DNA of 64,000 nucleotides from Chloroflexota bacterium (GTDB lineage Bacteria; Chloroflexota; Dehalococcoidia; Lucifugimonadales; UBA3495): assembly GCA_009840165.1 (NCBI GenBank), contig VXOG01000059.1, positions 1-64,000 on the forward strand. Reading direction: 5' to 3'. Shown here one piece after another: positions 34,112 to 42,108 of the stretch (the stretch's first letter is position 1; the number at the start of each line of letters is the position of its first letter). Below the pieces are notes generated by a model. It saw only the letters and a list, made by a program, of their open reading frames with translations, made no database searches and had not been told where the DNA came from. The position numbers and the translations under genes are program-made.

Positions 34112-35155
34112 ATGGCAGATGGAAACGGAGCCAGAATTACCCGTCCGGCTATTGCGATTACGATGGGCGACCCCTGCGGGATCGGGCCGGAGGTGGTGGT
34201 CAAGGCGTTGGCCGACCCGCGGGTTTACGCCTCGTGCCGGCCGGTGGTGATCGGTAACGTGTACGCCATGGAGCAGGCGGCTGATATGACCGGGCTGCCG
34301 CTGGGAATCAACCACACGGACGATCCGACGTCGGCGGGTGAGGATCCTACGAAGATCGACGTGGTGGACATCGGGAACCTGAACGTTGAGGACATCACGG
34401 TTGGAGAAATCAGCGTGCCGTGCGGGAAGGCGGCGATGGAGTGGGTGAGCAAGGCGGGCCAACTGGCAATGGCCGGCGTGGTGGACGGGCTGGCGACGGC
34501 GCCGCTGAACAAGGAAGCGGCGGCGATGGCGGGCTATGAAGCCATCGGACACATGGAGCTGTTACAGGAATTGTCGGGCGCGAAGACCGTGGCGACGATG
34601 CTGATGGCGAAAAACCTGCGGGTGGTGCATTTGACCACGCATCGTTCCTTGAAAGTGGCGTGCGACTACGTGAAAAAGGACCGGATCCTGGACTACCTGC
34701 GGCTGACGGACGACAACTTCCGCAGGTGGGGGTTCGCTAATCCCCGGATCGGCGTGGCAGCGTTGAATCCGCACGGGAGCGACGGCGGGCTGCTGGGCAA
34801 CGAGGAGGCGGATGAAATCGCGCCGGCGGTGGAGCAGGCGCAGTCGGAGGGGATCAACGCCATCGGGCCGGTGCCGGCGGACATCATTTTCCACCAGGCG
34901 ATCCAGGGGCGGTACGACGTTACCCTGTGCATGTACCACGATCAGGGGCACATCCCGGTGAAGGTGTACGGGTTCGAGGAGAGCATCACCGCCAACTTGG
35001 GGCTGCCGTTCATCCGCACGTCGGTGGACCATGGGACGGCGTTCGACATCGCCGGCAAGAACCTGGCCGACCACACCTCGATGGTGGAGTCGATACGGAT
35101 GGCGGTGGCGTTCGCGCGGGGCGACGGCCTGGCGGACGGCTGGGGCGAGGAATAA
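34112..35155 (+). CDS. pdxA: 4-hydroxythreonine-4-phosphate dehydrogenase family protein PdxA
   Basis: NAD-dependent dehydrogenase of the PdxA family, 347 residues. Motifs: ITMGDPCGIGPEVV at the N-terminus, TAPLNKEA, the metal-ligand His in GHMELLQELSG, the YHDQGHIPVK metal-site loop and the VDHGTAFDIAG segment. In the DXP-dependent pathway it makes the precursor condensed by PdxJ. No other pdx gene is nearby, so the paralogous activity on phosphothreonate (PdxA2 type) cannot be excluded. ATG 34112 with GAGAGG 8 bases upstream. Confidence 0.9.
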   Translation: MADGNGARITRPAIAITMGDPCGIGPEVVVKALADPRVYASCRPVVIGNVYAMEQAADMTGLPLGINHTDDPTSAGEDPTKIDVVDIGNLNVEDITVGEISVPCGKAAMEWVSKAGQLAMAGVVDGLATAPLNKEAAAMAGYEAIGHMELLQELSGAKTVATMLMAKNLRVVHLTTHRSLKVACDYVKKDRILDYLRLTDDNFRRWGFANPRIGVAALNPHGSDGGLLGNEEADEIAPAVEQAQSEGINAIGPVPADIIFHQAIQGRYDVTLCMYHDQGHIPVKVYGFEESITANLGLPFIRTSVDHGTAFDIAGKNLADHTSMVESIRMAVAFARGDGLADGWGEE

Positions 35156-35159
35156 AGCG

Positions 35160-35699
35160 ATGATTACCGTGCCGGATTTGCCGGCCCACGGCACCCAGAG
35201 CGTCGCCGACCGCCTCCAGATCAGTCGGATAATGATCATCCAAGCCCGTGAGGAATTGATTGACGGCAGCCGTTTACAGGCCGGGGAAAAGGCTTGGGGC
35301 GCCGTGGTGCAGCCGATGAAAGCCATCGCACAGCAACGCGGCTGGAAGCACGAGTCACATCAAGACATTCACTCTGTGATGAGCCAGATCGCACTGGAAT
35401 ATGGCTTAGACGGTGAACAGATATGGGCCCTTTCGTTAGCTTATTTTGTCGGCCACGAGAACTTTTACGAAAATTTCCGTAGCCCTGAAGAACTGTCGGA
35501 TATGATGGACCGGGTTGAGGAGATACTGCCGGTGTTGATTGACGTAACAGCCATGTCGCCGCGCCCGTTCACTATCACTAGCAATGCTCAGTTGAGACGG
35601 TTGCGTCGTCTGACTGGCAACGATGACTTGCAGATGGGCGATACGTCTGACGTAGGATTTTCCCTGCGGAACGGTCTGACCGACGGGGGCGAGGAATAG
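35160..35699 (+). CDS. PaREP1/HEPN-like protein between pdxA and proC
   Basis: 179 residues from ATG 35160, with GAGG upstream inside the pdxA end. The segment AREELIDGSRLQAGEKAWGAVVQPMKAIAQQRGW followed by HQDIH is the pattern of PaREP1/HEPN-type proteins (an ExxW-A helix then RGW..H). Read here by eye. No membrane segment. The coding strand is C-rich while pdxA and proC are G-rich. It is tightly packed: 4 bases after pdxA and 4 before proC, so it is co-transcribed with both. Confidence 0.55.
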   Translation: MITVPDLPAHGTQSVADRLQISRIMIIQAREELIDGSRLQAGEKAWGAVVQPMKAIAQQRGWKHESHQDIHSVMSQIALEYGLDGEQIWALSLAYFVGHENFYENFRSPEELSDMMDRVEEILPVLIDVTAMSPRPFTITSNAQLRRLRRLTGNDDLQMGDTSDVGFSLRNGLTDGGEE

Positions 35700-35703
35700 C
35701 GCG

Positions 35704-36507
35704 ATGAACATAGGCTTTATTGGCGGCGGAACCATGGCCGAGGCCATCCTCGGCGGGATGCTGGAAGGCGGGGTTGCCGCGGCCGGGGACGTTATGATCG
35801 GCGAGCCGGTGCCGGCCCGGCGCGACTACCTGGCTGAGCGCTACGGCGTGGGTGTTTCGGACTCCAACGCGCCGGTGGCTGACGCCTCGGATTTGGTGGT
35901 GATGGCGGTAAAGCCCCAGGACTTACCCAAGGTGTATTCCGACATCGGTGGCGGTTTCAACGATGGCCAGTCGATAATGTCCATCGTGGCCGGGACCAAG
36001 ATGAAATCGCTGGCCGACGGGATGCGACACGACGGCATCATCCGGGTGATGCCGAACACGCCGGCGCAGATTGGCGAGGGGATGACGATGTGGACGTGCG
36101 CGGCCTCGGTGAGCAAGGCGCACCGGGATACGACGTCGGCGATTCTGTCCACCATTGGCGACGAGATTTACGTCGATGATGAGAAATACCTGGACATGGC
36201 AACGGCACTGAGCGCCAGCGGCCCGGCATACGTCTTCATGATCCTGGAGGCGATGATCGATGCCGGGGTGTACGTGGGACTGCCCCGGGACGTGGCGCGG
36301 CGGCTGGCTCTGCAAACCGTGAAGGGCAGCACCGAACTGGTAGTCCAGACGGGCCGACATCCGGCGGAGCTGAAGGACATGGTGACGTCGCCGGGCGGAA
36401 CGACTGCCGAGGGCTTGCAGGCGCTAGAGCGCGCCGGAGTGCCGGCGGCGGTGGTGGACGCCGTGAACGCGGCCTACCTGAAATCCATCAGACTGGGGCA
36501 GGAATAG
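35704..36507 (+). CDS. proC: Pyrroline-5-carboxylate reductase ProC
   Basis: Last step of proline synthesis. 267 residues with the Rossmann start IGFIGGGTMAEAI, AVKPQDLP, RVMPNTPAQIGEGM and the C-terminal TSPGGTTAEGLQALE signature, normal length. ATG 35704, preceded by GGCGAGGAATAGC. Separated by 28 kb from proB and proA. Confidence 0.96.
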   Translation: MNIGFIGGGTMAEAILGGMLEGGVAAAGDVMIGEPVPARRDYLAERYGVGVSDSNAPVADASDLVVMAVKPQDLPKVYSDIGGGFNDGQSIMSIVAGTKMKSLADGMRHDGIIRVMPNTPAQIGEGMTMWTCAASVSKAHRDTTSAILSTIGDEIYVDDEKYLDMATALSASGPAYVFMILEAMIDAGVYVGLPRDVARRLALQTVKGSTELVVQTGRHPAELKDMVTSPGGTTAEGLQALERAGVPAAVVDAVNAAYLKSIRLGQE

Positions 36508-36521
36508 ACTGCACTGAGGTT

Positions 36522-36549
36522 TTGGATTCCGGCTTTCGCCGGAATGACG
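36522..36549 (+). repeat. Hairpin repeat (family A) after proC
   Basis: TTGGATTCCGGCTTTCGCCG followed by GAATGACG. Confidence 0.8.
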
Positions 36550-36593
36550 TGTACAATCTGGTCGGAATAACGAATAGAATTTGAAGCTGGGTC

Positions 36594-36866
36594 ATGCTGC
36601 AACTAATCAGCCTCATCATAACATTATGCTACCTGCTGCTGCTGGCGCGGATCATTCTGGGGTTCGTGGTGCAGTACATGTCCATGCAGGGTAGCGGCGC
36701 TCCCGAAACCCTGGTCAGGGTGTACGAGGTGGTGTTCGGCCTCACGGAGCCGGTATTGGGTCCGATACGGCGTATGCTGCCACAAACCGGGATGATCGAT
36801 TTCAGTCCGCTGGTGGTGATGGTGATTTTGGTGGTGATTCAGTACGCGGTACGAGCGTTGCTATGA
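36594..36866 (+). CDS. YggT family membrane protein
   Basis: 90 residues with two hydrophobic segments (about 3-25 and 68-88) joined by the conserved LTEPVLGPIRRMLPQTGMIDFSPL loop, the YggT signature. Often next to proC, as here. Proposed roles are in osmotic or division-site membrane organisation; the function is not settled. ATG 36594. Confidence 0.9.
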   Translation: MLQLISLIITLCYLLLLARIILGFVVQYMSMQGSGAPETLVRVYEVVFGLTEPVLGPIRRMLPQTGMIDFSPLVVMVILVVIQYAVRALL

Positions 36867-36872
36867 AGTTTT

Positions 36873-36914
36873 CACCCTCACCCTAACCCTCTCCCATCAA
36901 GGGAGAGGGGATTT
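36873..36914 (+). terminator. CCTCTCCC hairpin (family B) after yggT
   Basis: CCCTCACCCTAACCCTCTCC, ATCAA loop, then GGGAGAGGGG and ATTTT. Placed 6 bases after the yggT stop, where it could terminate. Confidence 0.5.
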
Positions 36915-36931
36915 TAGGAAGGCACTGCCAG

Positions 36932-37567
36932 ATGTCACGGGCCAGAGGGAAGTTCTGGACTGCTGGAGGACTGCGTCCGAAGGACCTGCCTTTCCTGAGA
37001 ATGGTTTACGCGGACGGGTTGCCGACGCGCGTGGACTCGCCGAGCCTGGTAATGCTGTGCGGGTTGCCGGGCACTGGTAAATCTCACTTCGCCAGGGAGC
37101 TTTCGGCGCGGGCGCCATTCGTCTGGCTAAACAGCGACCGGACGAGGAAGTTGCTGGTGGCGCGTCCGCAGTACAGCCGGCGGGAACACCGGCGTGTCTT
37201 TGCGGCCATGCACGTGTTGACGCGCGGATACTTGCGGGACGGTCACTCCGTGGTTTTCGACGCCACCAACCTGAACGAGGGGGTGCGGGCTCCGTTGTAC
37301 GCGGTGGCTGATGATGCTGGGGTTGATCCGCTGATTATCCGGTTCACCGCGCACCCCGACCTGGTCCGGGAGCGCATGGCGGAACGGGCTGCGGGCATCT
37401 CGGACGCCGGCCAGAGCGATGCCGGGTGGGAGGTGTACTCGCGGATGGCGGTGGCCGAACTGCCGGTACCGCGTCCGCACATCCTGGTGCGCGGCCCGGA
37501 GGATATGGAGGAGGCGCTGGCGGAAGCGCTGATACGGACGGAACGGGGCAGGGCATGGTCACGGTAG
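36932..37567 (+). CDS. P-loop kinase-like ATPase
   Basis: 211-residue AAA_33-type P-loop protein: Walker A GLPGTGKSH (about 44-52), NSDRTRK (substrate region), VVFDATNLNE (Walker B-like) and RFTAHPDLVRERMAERAAG (lid). Such proteins phosphorylate small molecules or nucleic acid ends; the substrate cannot be read from sequence. ATG 36932 with AGGAAGG 8 bases upstream. Its last 13 bases overlap the start of the next gene, so it is coupled to the SDR. Confidence 0.75.
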   Translation: MSRARGKFWTAGGLRPKDLPFLRMVYADGLPTRVDSPSLVMLCGLPGTGKSHFARELSARAPFVWLNSDRTRKLLVARPQYSRREHRRVFAAMHVLTRGYLRDGHSVVFDATNLNEGVRAPLYAVADDAGVDPLIIRFTAHPDLVRERMAERAAGISDAGQSDAGWEVYSRMAVAELPVPRPHILVRGPEDMEEALAEALIRTERGRAWSR

Positions 37568-38550
37568 CAGTAACCGGCGCCGGCGGATTTGTAGGAGGCC
37601 ACGTTTGCCGCGCTCTGGTGGAACGGGGCTACCGGACTATCGGGATGACGCGAACCGGCTCAACCCGCCAGTTGCCGGCCGACTTGCTGGAACGTGTTGA
37701 AATGCGGCAAGGCGACGTTCTGGATATGACGTCGCTGGATGCTGCGCTGAAGGAAGCCGACGTGGTTGTGCATTGCGCTGCGCTGGTGACTGTTGACGAC
37801 AATGCTTGCGCCAATACGATGGCGGTTAATGCCACAGGCACCGGCAACGTGTTGCAAACCTGTCTCAACCTGGGCATCAGCCGGGTGGTTCACGTCAGTT
37901 CGGTGCATGCCTACGCGCGGATGCGGGGGAAAGTCCTGAACGGCGACGCATCCCTGGCGTTGGACGCGACGCTGGCATACCCATCGTCCAAGGCGGCCGG
38001 GCATCAGGCGGTTTTACAGGCTATTGCTCAGGGACGCATTGGCGGCTGCGTTATATGCCCCGGCCCGATAATCGGGCCGGGGGACGACCGTCCGTCGGTG
38101 GCCGGAGGCTTGGTGTTGGACTTCGCGCTTCGTAAAGTACCGATGACAATCAACGAAGGCTTCTGGTGGAGCGACGTGCGCGACGTTGCGGACGCGGTAG
38201 CGTCGGCGGTCTCATGCGGCAAGGATGGCAAAGTTTATTTCACGCTCGGCAGATACGCCAAACTGGCGCAACTGGCCCGCATTATCTCCAGATACACAGG
38301 ATGCGGCCCGCCCCGGTTATCGGTTCCCTACTGGGTAGCCGTGGCCGGGCTGCCGGCGGTTCGCGCTTATGCGGCGGCTCGCCGGTTGTCGCCCCTCTAC
38401 ACCCGGGCGGCGCTGAGTTTGGCGCGCAACTGCCCGGCCAGCGCGGACGACGGAAGCGCCAGGAATCAACTGGGTTACACCGCGCGTCCGCTAGAGGAAT
38501 CAATCAAGGACACAGTAGCCTGGTTTCGGCAGAACGGGGACCTGGCGTGA
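37555..38550 (+). CDS. NAD-dependent epimerase/dehydratase (3-beta-HSD-like SDR)
   Basis: 331-residue extended SDR with TGAGGFVGGHV at the N-terminus, DVLDMTSLDAAL, VVHCAALVTV, the VVHVSSVHAY strand and YPSSKAAGH (YxxxK catalytic pair, about residues 142-146). The CPGPIIGPGD motif is typical of the 3-beta-hydroxysteroid dehydrogenase/dihydroflavonol reductase branch. ATG 37555 follows GGAACGGGGCAGGGC. The stop TGA is shared with the GTG start of the next gene (4-base overlap), so the two enzymes are made together. The substrate is probably an isoprenoid- or steroid-like alcohol or ketone, by analogy only. Confidence 0.8.
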   Translation: MVTVAVTGAGGFVGGHVCRALVERGYRTIGMTRTGSTRQLPADLLERVEMRQGDVLDMTSLDAALKEADVVVHCAALVTVDDNACANTMAVNATGTGNVLQTCLNLGISRVVHVSSVHAYARMRGKVLNGDASLALDATLAYPSSKAAGHQAVLQAIAQGRIGGCVICPGPIIGPGDDRPSVAGGLVLDFALRKVPMTINEGFWWSDVRDVADAVASAVSCGKDGKVYFTLGRYAKLAQLARIISRYTGCGPPRLSVPYWVAVAGLPAVRAYAAARRLSPLYTRAALSLARNCPASADDGSARNQLGYTARPLEESIKDTVAWFRQNGDLA

Positions 38551-39320
38551 GCATTGGACCGGTCGGGTTCGCTGTGGTCGTGTCCATCTGGACGGCCCTC
38601 GCGTTGCCGGCGTTGGTGAGCGGGCTGGTGGGGCGAGATTACTTCGGAAGGGTGGGTGGTCGGCCCTGGGGGCCGCAACTCGCTGCCCGATGGGGGTGGT
38701 TTCTGATGGAATTGCCGGCCCTGGTAACTCTGCCGGCAATCTACCTGACAGGGACCCGTCTAACCGGAGGCAATGGGTGGGCAGTAAACGACCTGCTGGT
38801 GGGCGTCTGGGCAGCGCACTATGCTCACCGCACGCTGATTTGGCCGTGGCTGGTACAGCGGAAGGTCAGTCGGATGCCGGCGGTAACTTGCGCGGCGGGG
38901 TTTGGATTCAACATCGTGAACGGACTGCTTTTCGGTTGGTTCCTGACTCGTCTCGCTGACTATCCGGCCGGCTGGTTCGGGGACGTTCGCTTTGTTGCCG
39001 GCGCTTCGGCCATGGCGCTGGGCGCGGCAGTGAACGTATGGGCGGACTATCACTTGGCGAGGCTGCGGAACGCAACGCCGGGCAGGGCCGTTCTGCCCGT
39101 CAGCGGCCCATATTGCCTGGTGTCGTGCCCCAATCTGATGGGTGAAATGTTGGAGTGGGCCGGATTCGCGTTGATGTCCTGGTCGCTGCCGGGGCTGTCC
39201 TTCGCGATTTGGACCTGGGCGAACCTGATACCACGAGCCTTGTGGCGACATGGGTGGTATCGCCAGCAGTTCGACAATTACCCAAGATCTCGGCGCGCGG
39301 TCATACCCGGGCTGCTGTAA
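38547..39320 (+). CDS. Steroid 5-alpha-reductase-like membrane enzyme
   Basis: 257-residue polytopic protein with six or so hydrophobic segments. The C-terminal half carries the family pattern: GPYCLVSCPNLMGEMLEWAG (P-N-x-x-G-E-x-x-E-W), then ALWRHGWYRQQFDNYPRSRRAVIPGLL (Y..F..YP..R....P). That is the SRD5A/DUF1295 signature, whose members reduce delta-4 or polyprenol double bonds with NADPH. GTG 38547 overlaps the SDR stop. With the upstream SDR it makes a two-step keto/ene reduction module. It could instead be an isoprenylcysteine methyltransferase-like fold, but the C-terminal motif fits SRD5A better. Confidence 0.75.
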   Translation: MSIGPVGFAVVVSIWTALALPALVSGLVGRDYFGRVGGRPWGPQLAARWGWFLMELPALVTLPAIYLTGTRLTGGNGWAVNDLLVGVWAAHYAHRTLIWPWLVQRKVSRMPAVTCAAGFGFNIVNGLLFGWFLTRLADYPAGWFGDVRFVAGASAMALGAAVNVWADYHLARLRNATPGRAVLPVSGPYCLVSCPNLMGEMLEWAGFALMSWSLPGLSFAIWTWANLIPRALWRHGWYRQQFDNYPRSRRAVIPGLL

Positions 39321-39419
39321 TCCTAATTGAGGCCGGCCGGTTGTGCCCGCCTGGAGCATCGCGGCATAATTGGGCCGTCACATCCGGCAGGTTGTGTCGC
39401 CGCTGTTGTTTGCCCAGCG

Positions 39420-39476
39420 TCTGGATTCCGGCCCCGCATCGAGTGCGGGGTGACGTTCTTTTGCCGGAATGACGAA
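39420..39476 (+). repeat. Family-A repeat interrupted by a second hairpin
   Basis: TCTGGATTCCGG, then CCCCGCATCGAGTGCGGGG with TGACGTTCTTTTG, then CCGGAATGACG. The usual hairpin is split by an inserted CCCCGC/GCGGGG hairpin that has its own TGACG end. Confidence 0.6.
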
Positions 39477-39517
39477 TGAGTCTGAAATTACGGGTGAGTT
39501 TGAACGGGAGAAGGATT

Positions 39518-41077
39518 ATGCCTACCGCAGTGAACGTTGTTGCCGGAGACGTTACCAATTTCGCCACACCGGCGTTGGTGGTCAATCTTTTTGAGGGAGT
39601 TACTCATCCCGGAGGCGCGACGGGCGCGGTTGACCGGGCCCTGGACGGGGCTATATCCGCGCTGATCGCCGACGGCGAGATCAAGGGCAAGCTGGGCGAG
39701 CTGACGCTGGTGCATACGCTGGGTCGCGTACTGGCGAAGCGCGTGGTGGTGGCCGGCCTGGGCAAAGCCGACGCCTTCGACACCGGCAGCGTGCGGCGGG
39801 TCAGCGGCGACGTCGCGCGATTTCTGCGGCGCAAAGGCGTGATGGGGTTCGCCACCATCGCCCACGGCGCCGGCATCGGCGGGCTGGACGCGGGAGAGAG
39901 CGCACAGGCTATCGCGGAGGGCACGCTGCTGGGGCTGTATAAATTCGATACCTACCGCAGCGACGGTAATGGCAGCGACAACGACGGCAACGGCGGCGGA
40001 ATTGAAGCGGTGACCATCGTCGAGCGGGACGCGGGCAGCGTGTCCACGCTGGCGGCCGGCGCGTCGGTGGGTGTAACGCTGGCGGAATCCACCATGCTGG
40101 CCCGTGACCTCGTTAACCATCCGGCCAACGTGATGACGCCGACACGGATGGCGGACACGGCGCGGGAAGTCGCCGAAGCCGTGGGGCTGGATCTGGACGT
40201 GATGGACCGGGACCGGATGGCCGAGCACGGCATGGGCGCGTTCCTGGGAGTGGCTCAGGGCAGCGAGGAGCCGCCCAAGTTAATCGTGCTGACCTACCGG
40301 GGCGACCCGGACAATCCCGGCAACAACCTGGGGTTGGTGGGCAAGGGCATCACATTTGACACGGGCGGTATATCGCTGAAACCAGCGGCGAATATGGAGG
40401 CGATGAAGGGCGACATGGCCGGCGGCGCGTCGGTGATCGCTGCCATGCGTGCTATCGGGAGGCTCAAGCCGAAGATAAACGTTACCGGCCTGATCGCCGC
40501 TACTGAGAACATGCCCGGCGGCCGGGCACAGCGGCCCGGCGACGTGGTGACGGCGATGAACGGCAAGACTATCGAGGTGATCAACACCGACGCCGAGGGC
40601 CGGCTGGTGCTGGCGGATACGATGTGCTACGCCCGCAGCCTGGGCATCACGCGGCTGGTGGACGTGGCGACGTTGACGGGCGCGATGGTGGTGACCTTGG
40701 GCAAGGCGTGCACGGGCATGATGGGCAACTCGTCGGAGTTGGCGAAGGCGATCAGCAAGGCAGGGGATAGCAGCGGCGAGCGGTTCTGGGAATTACCGAT
40801 GCTGGAGGATTACCGCGAGTTGATCCGGTCGGACGTAGCGGACATGAAGAACTCCGGCGGCCGGCAGGCGGGTTCCATCACGGCGGCGATGCTGCTGCGG
40901 GAGTTCGCGGAGGATGCTGACTGGGTACACCTGGACATCGCCGGCACGTCCACAGCGACGAGCGCCAGGGGCCATTTGGTGAAGGGAGCTACGGGAGTGC
41001 CGACGCGGACGCTAGCGCAGCTGGCAGTGAACCTGGCCGGGTTGAATGGTGGGTTGACATGCTGCCAAGCGCATTAG
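39518..41077 (+). CDS. pepA: Leucyl (cytosol) aminopeptidase
   Basis: M17 di-zinc aminopeptidase, 519 residues from ATG 39518 (GGGAG upstream). N-terminal macro-like domain, a Gly/Asn/Asp-rich insert (SDGNGSDNDGNGGG, about 147-160), then the catalytic domain: VGKGITFDTGGISLKP with the zinc-binding Lys/Asp, MKGDMAGGA, and the signature NTDAEGRLVLAD (about 368-379). Releases N-terminal residues from peptides in the cytoplasm. Last gene before a compositionally different stretch. Confidence 0.95.
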   Translation: MPTAVNVVAGDVTNFATPALVVNLFEGVTHPGGATGAVDRALDGAISALIADGEIKGKLGELTLVHTLGRVLAKRVVVAGLGKADAFDTGSVRRVSGDVARFLRRKGVMGFATIAHGAGIGGLDAGESAQAIAEGTLLGLYKFDTYRSDGNGSDNDGNGGGIEAVTIVERDAGSVSTLAAGASVGVTLAESTMLARDLVNHPANVMTPTRMADTAREVAEAVGLDLDVMDRDRMAEHGMGAFLGVAQGSEEPPKLIVLTYRGDPDNPGNNLGLVGKGITFDTGGISLKPAANMEAMKGDMAGGASVIAAMRAIGRLKPKINVTGLIAATENMPGGRAQRPGDVVTAMNGKTIEVINTDAEGRLVLADTMCYARSLGITRLVDVATLTGAMVVTLGKACTGMMGNSSELAKAISKAGDSSGERFWELPMLEDYRELIRSDVADMKNSGGRQAGSITAAMLLREFAEDADWVHLDIAGTSTATSARGHLVKGATGVPTRTLAQLAVNLAGLNGGLTCCQAH

Positions 41078-41128
41078 TACGATTCAAATGGAAGCCTCAA
41101 AAGTATACGTTGCTGACAAGGCACCAAC

Positions 41129-41590
41129 ATGGGCGCGAGCGGATTTAAATGGCTGAGATGGGAACTGGTGCTGGTTGCCGTCTCAATCATGGTGGCGTTA
41201 ACCTTCGCTGGAATCATGGTCGGAATAGCAGCAAGTAGACCACTATCACCGCTTGAAGCCGTGTTATTTCAGATCATCGCGCTTGGCGTCGGTTTGGGCG
41301 GGGGCTTGTTTGGGTCGTACAAATTCGGCCAGAGTGTCGCTGCTAACAGGCAATACGCTAGATCAGCGCTACGCAGCGTGCTGGTTCTTTTCCGTAGCCT
41401 ACAGCGGTTGTACGCAGCCATTGAACGGCTTAAGTCGGGCAGCTCATCAAATGAACAGTTTGAACAATTGCAATTGCACATCGAAAACCAAATGGACATT
41501 GCATATTCCGTCATCAACGATTGGCGCGACTTGATTCCGGAGGAATTCGAAGATGTCGGAGAGAATCTTGAACGACCAAAAAACCAGTGA
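41129..41590 (+). CDS. Membrane protein with two TM segments and helical tail
   Basis: Not recognised. 153 residues: TM1 about 13-33 (LVLVAVSIMVALTFAGIMVG), TM2 about 45-65 (ALGVGLGGGLFGSYKFG), then a cytoplasmic helix-rich tail (YARSALRSVLVLFRSLQRLY). Overlaps the next gene by 38 bases. Lower GC and less G-rich than pepA. No close association with known systems. Confidence 0.65.
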   Translation: MGASGFKWLRWELVLVAVSIMVALTFAGIMVGIAASRPLSPLEAVLFQIIALGVGLGGGLFGSYKFGQSVAANRQYARSALRSVLVLFRSLQRLYAAIERLKSGSSSNEQFEQLQLHIENQMDIAYSVINDWRDLIPEEFEDVGENLERPKNQ

Positions 41591-42020
41591 GGGCAGTTTG
41601 GATACGGCTGACCGGCTCGAACCAATTAGAGGGAAGGTTGCGAGAGTTATTTCCGTTCGGCAAGTTGCTCTGAATGTCGGGCAATCTAGCGGTGTTGAAG
41701 AGGGTATGCTCTTCGATATAGTAGATCCACAACAGCTAGAGATCAGAGATCCTGAAACTAATGAGATGCTCGGCATTATCAGGCCCAAAGCCAAAGCACG
41801 AGTCAGGGTATTCAGCGTCAGCGAAAAGTTTTCGCTGGCAAGCACTTACCGGACCGAAAGCATCGGAGGACTTCAACTCCGCGGCGATGTACGAATGGGT
41901 GGTTTGCTAGGGAGAGTTGAGACATTCCGAACCCGCGACTCGCTTGCCGAAGCCTTTTCGGAAGAAGGCGCTTATGTGGCGCAAAATGATACGGTGATAC
42001 AGGTCATTAATGGCACGTAA
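41553..42020 (+). CDS. FlgT-C/OB-like domain protein
   Basis: 155 residues. GKVARVISVRQVALNVGQSSGVEEGMLFDIV (about 27-57) followed by LGIIRPKAKARVRV is the pattern of FlgT C-terminal-like beta domains, which occur in many non-flagellar proteins. No signal peptide. Starts within the preceding membrane gene, so the two are coupled; the domain may bind a surface or a nucleotide. Function unknown. Confidence 0.6.
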   Translation: MSERILNDQKTSEGSLDTADRLEPIRGKVARVISVRQVALNVGQSSGVEEGMLFDIVDPQQLEIRDPETNEMLGIIRPKAKARVRVFSVSEKFSLASTYRTESIGGLQLRGDVRMGGLLGRVETFRTRDSLAEAFSEEGAYVAQNDTVIQVINGT

Positions 42021-42108
42021 TGGCGACCCATACACCGGTCACAACCAGGTAGTGGACAGGCAGCTGGTGAGGAGTTAAGAGCGTTGATATTTCGCTCGCG
42101 CTGAATTT

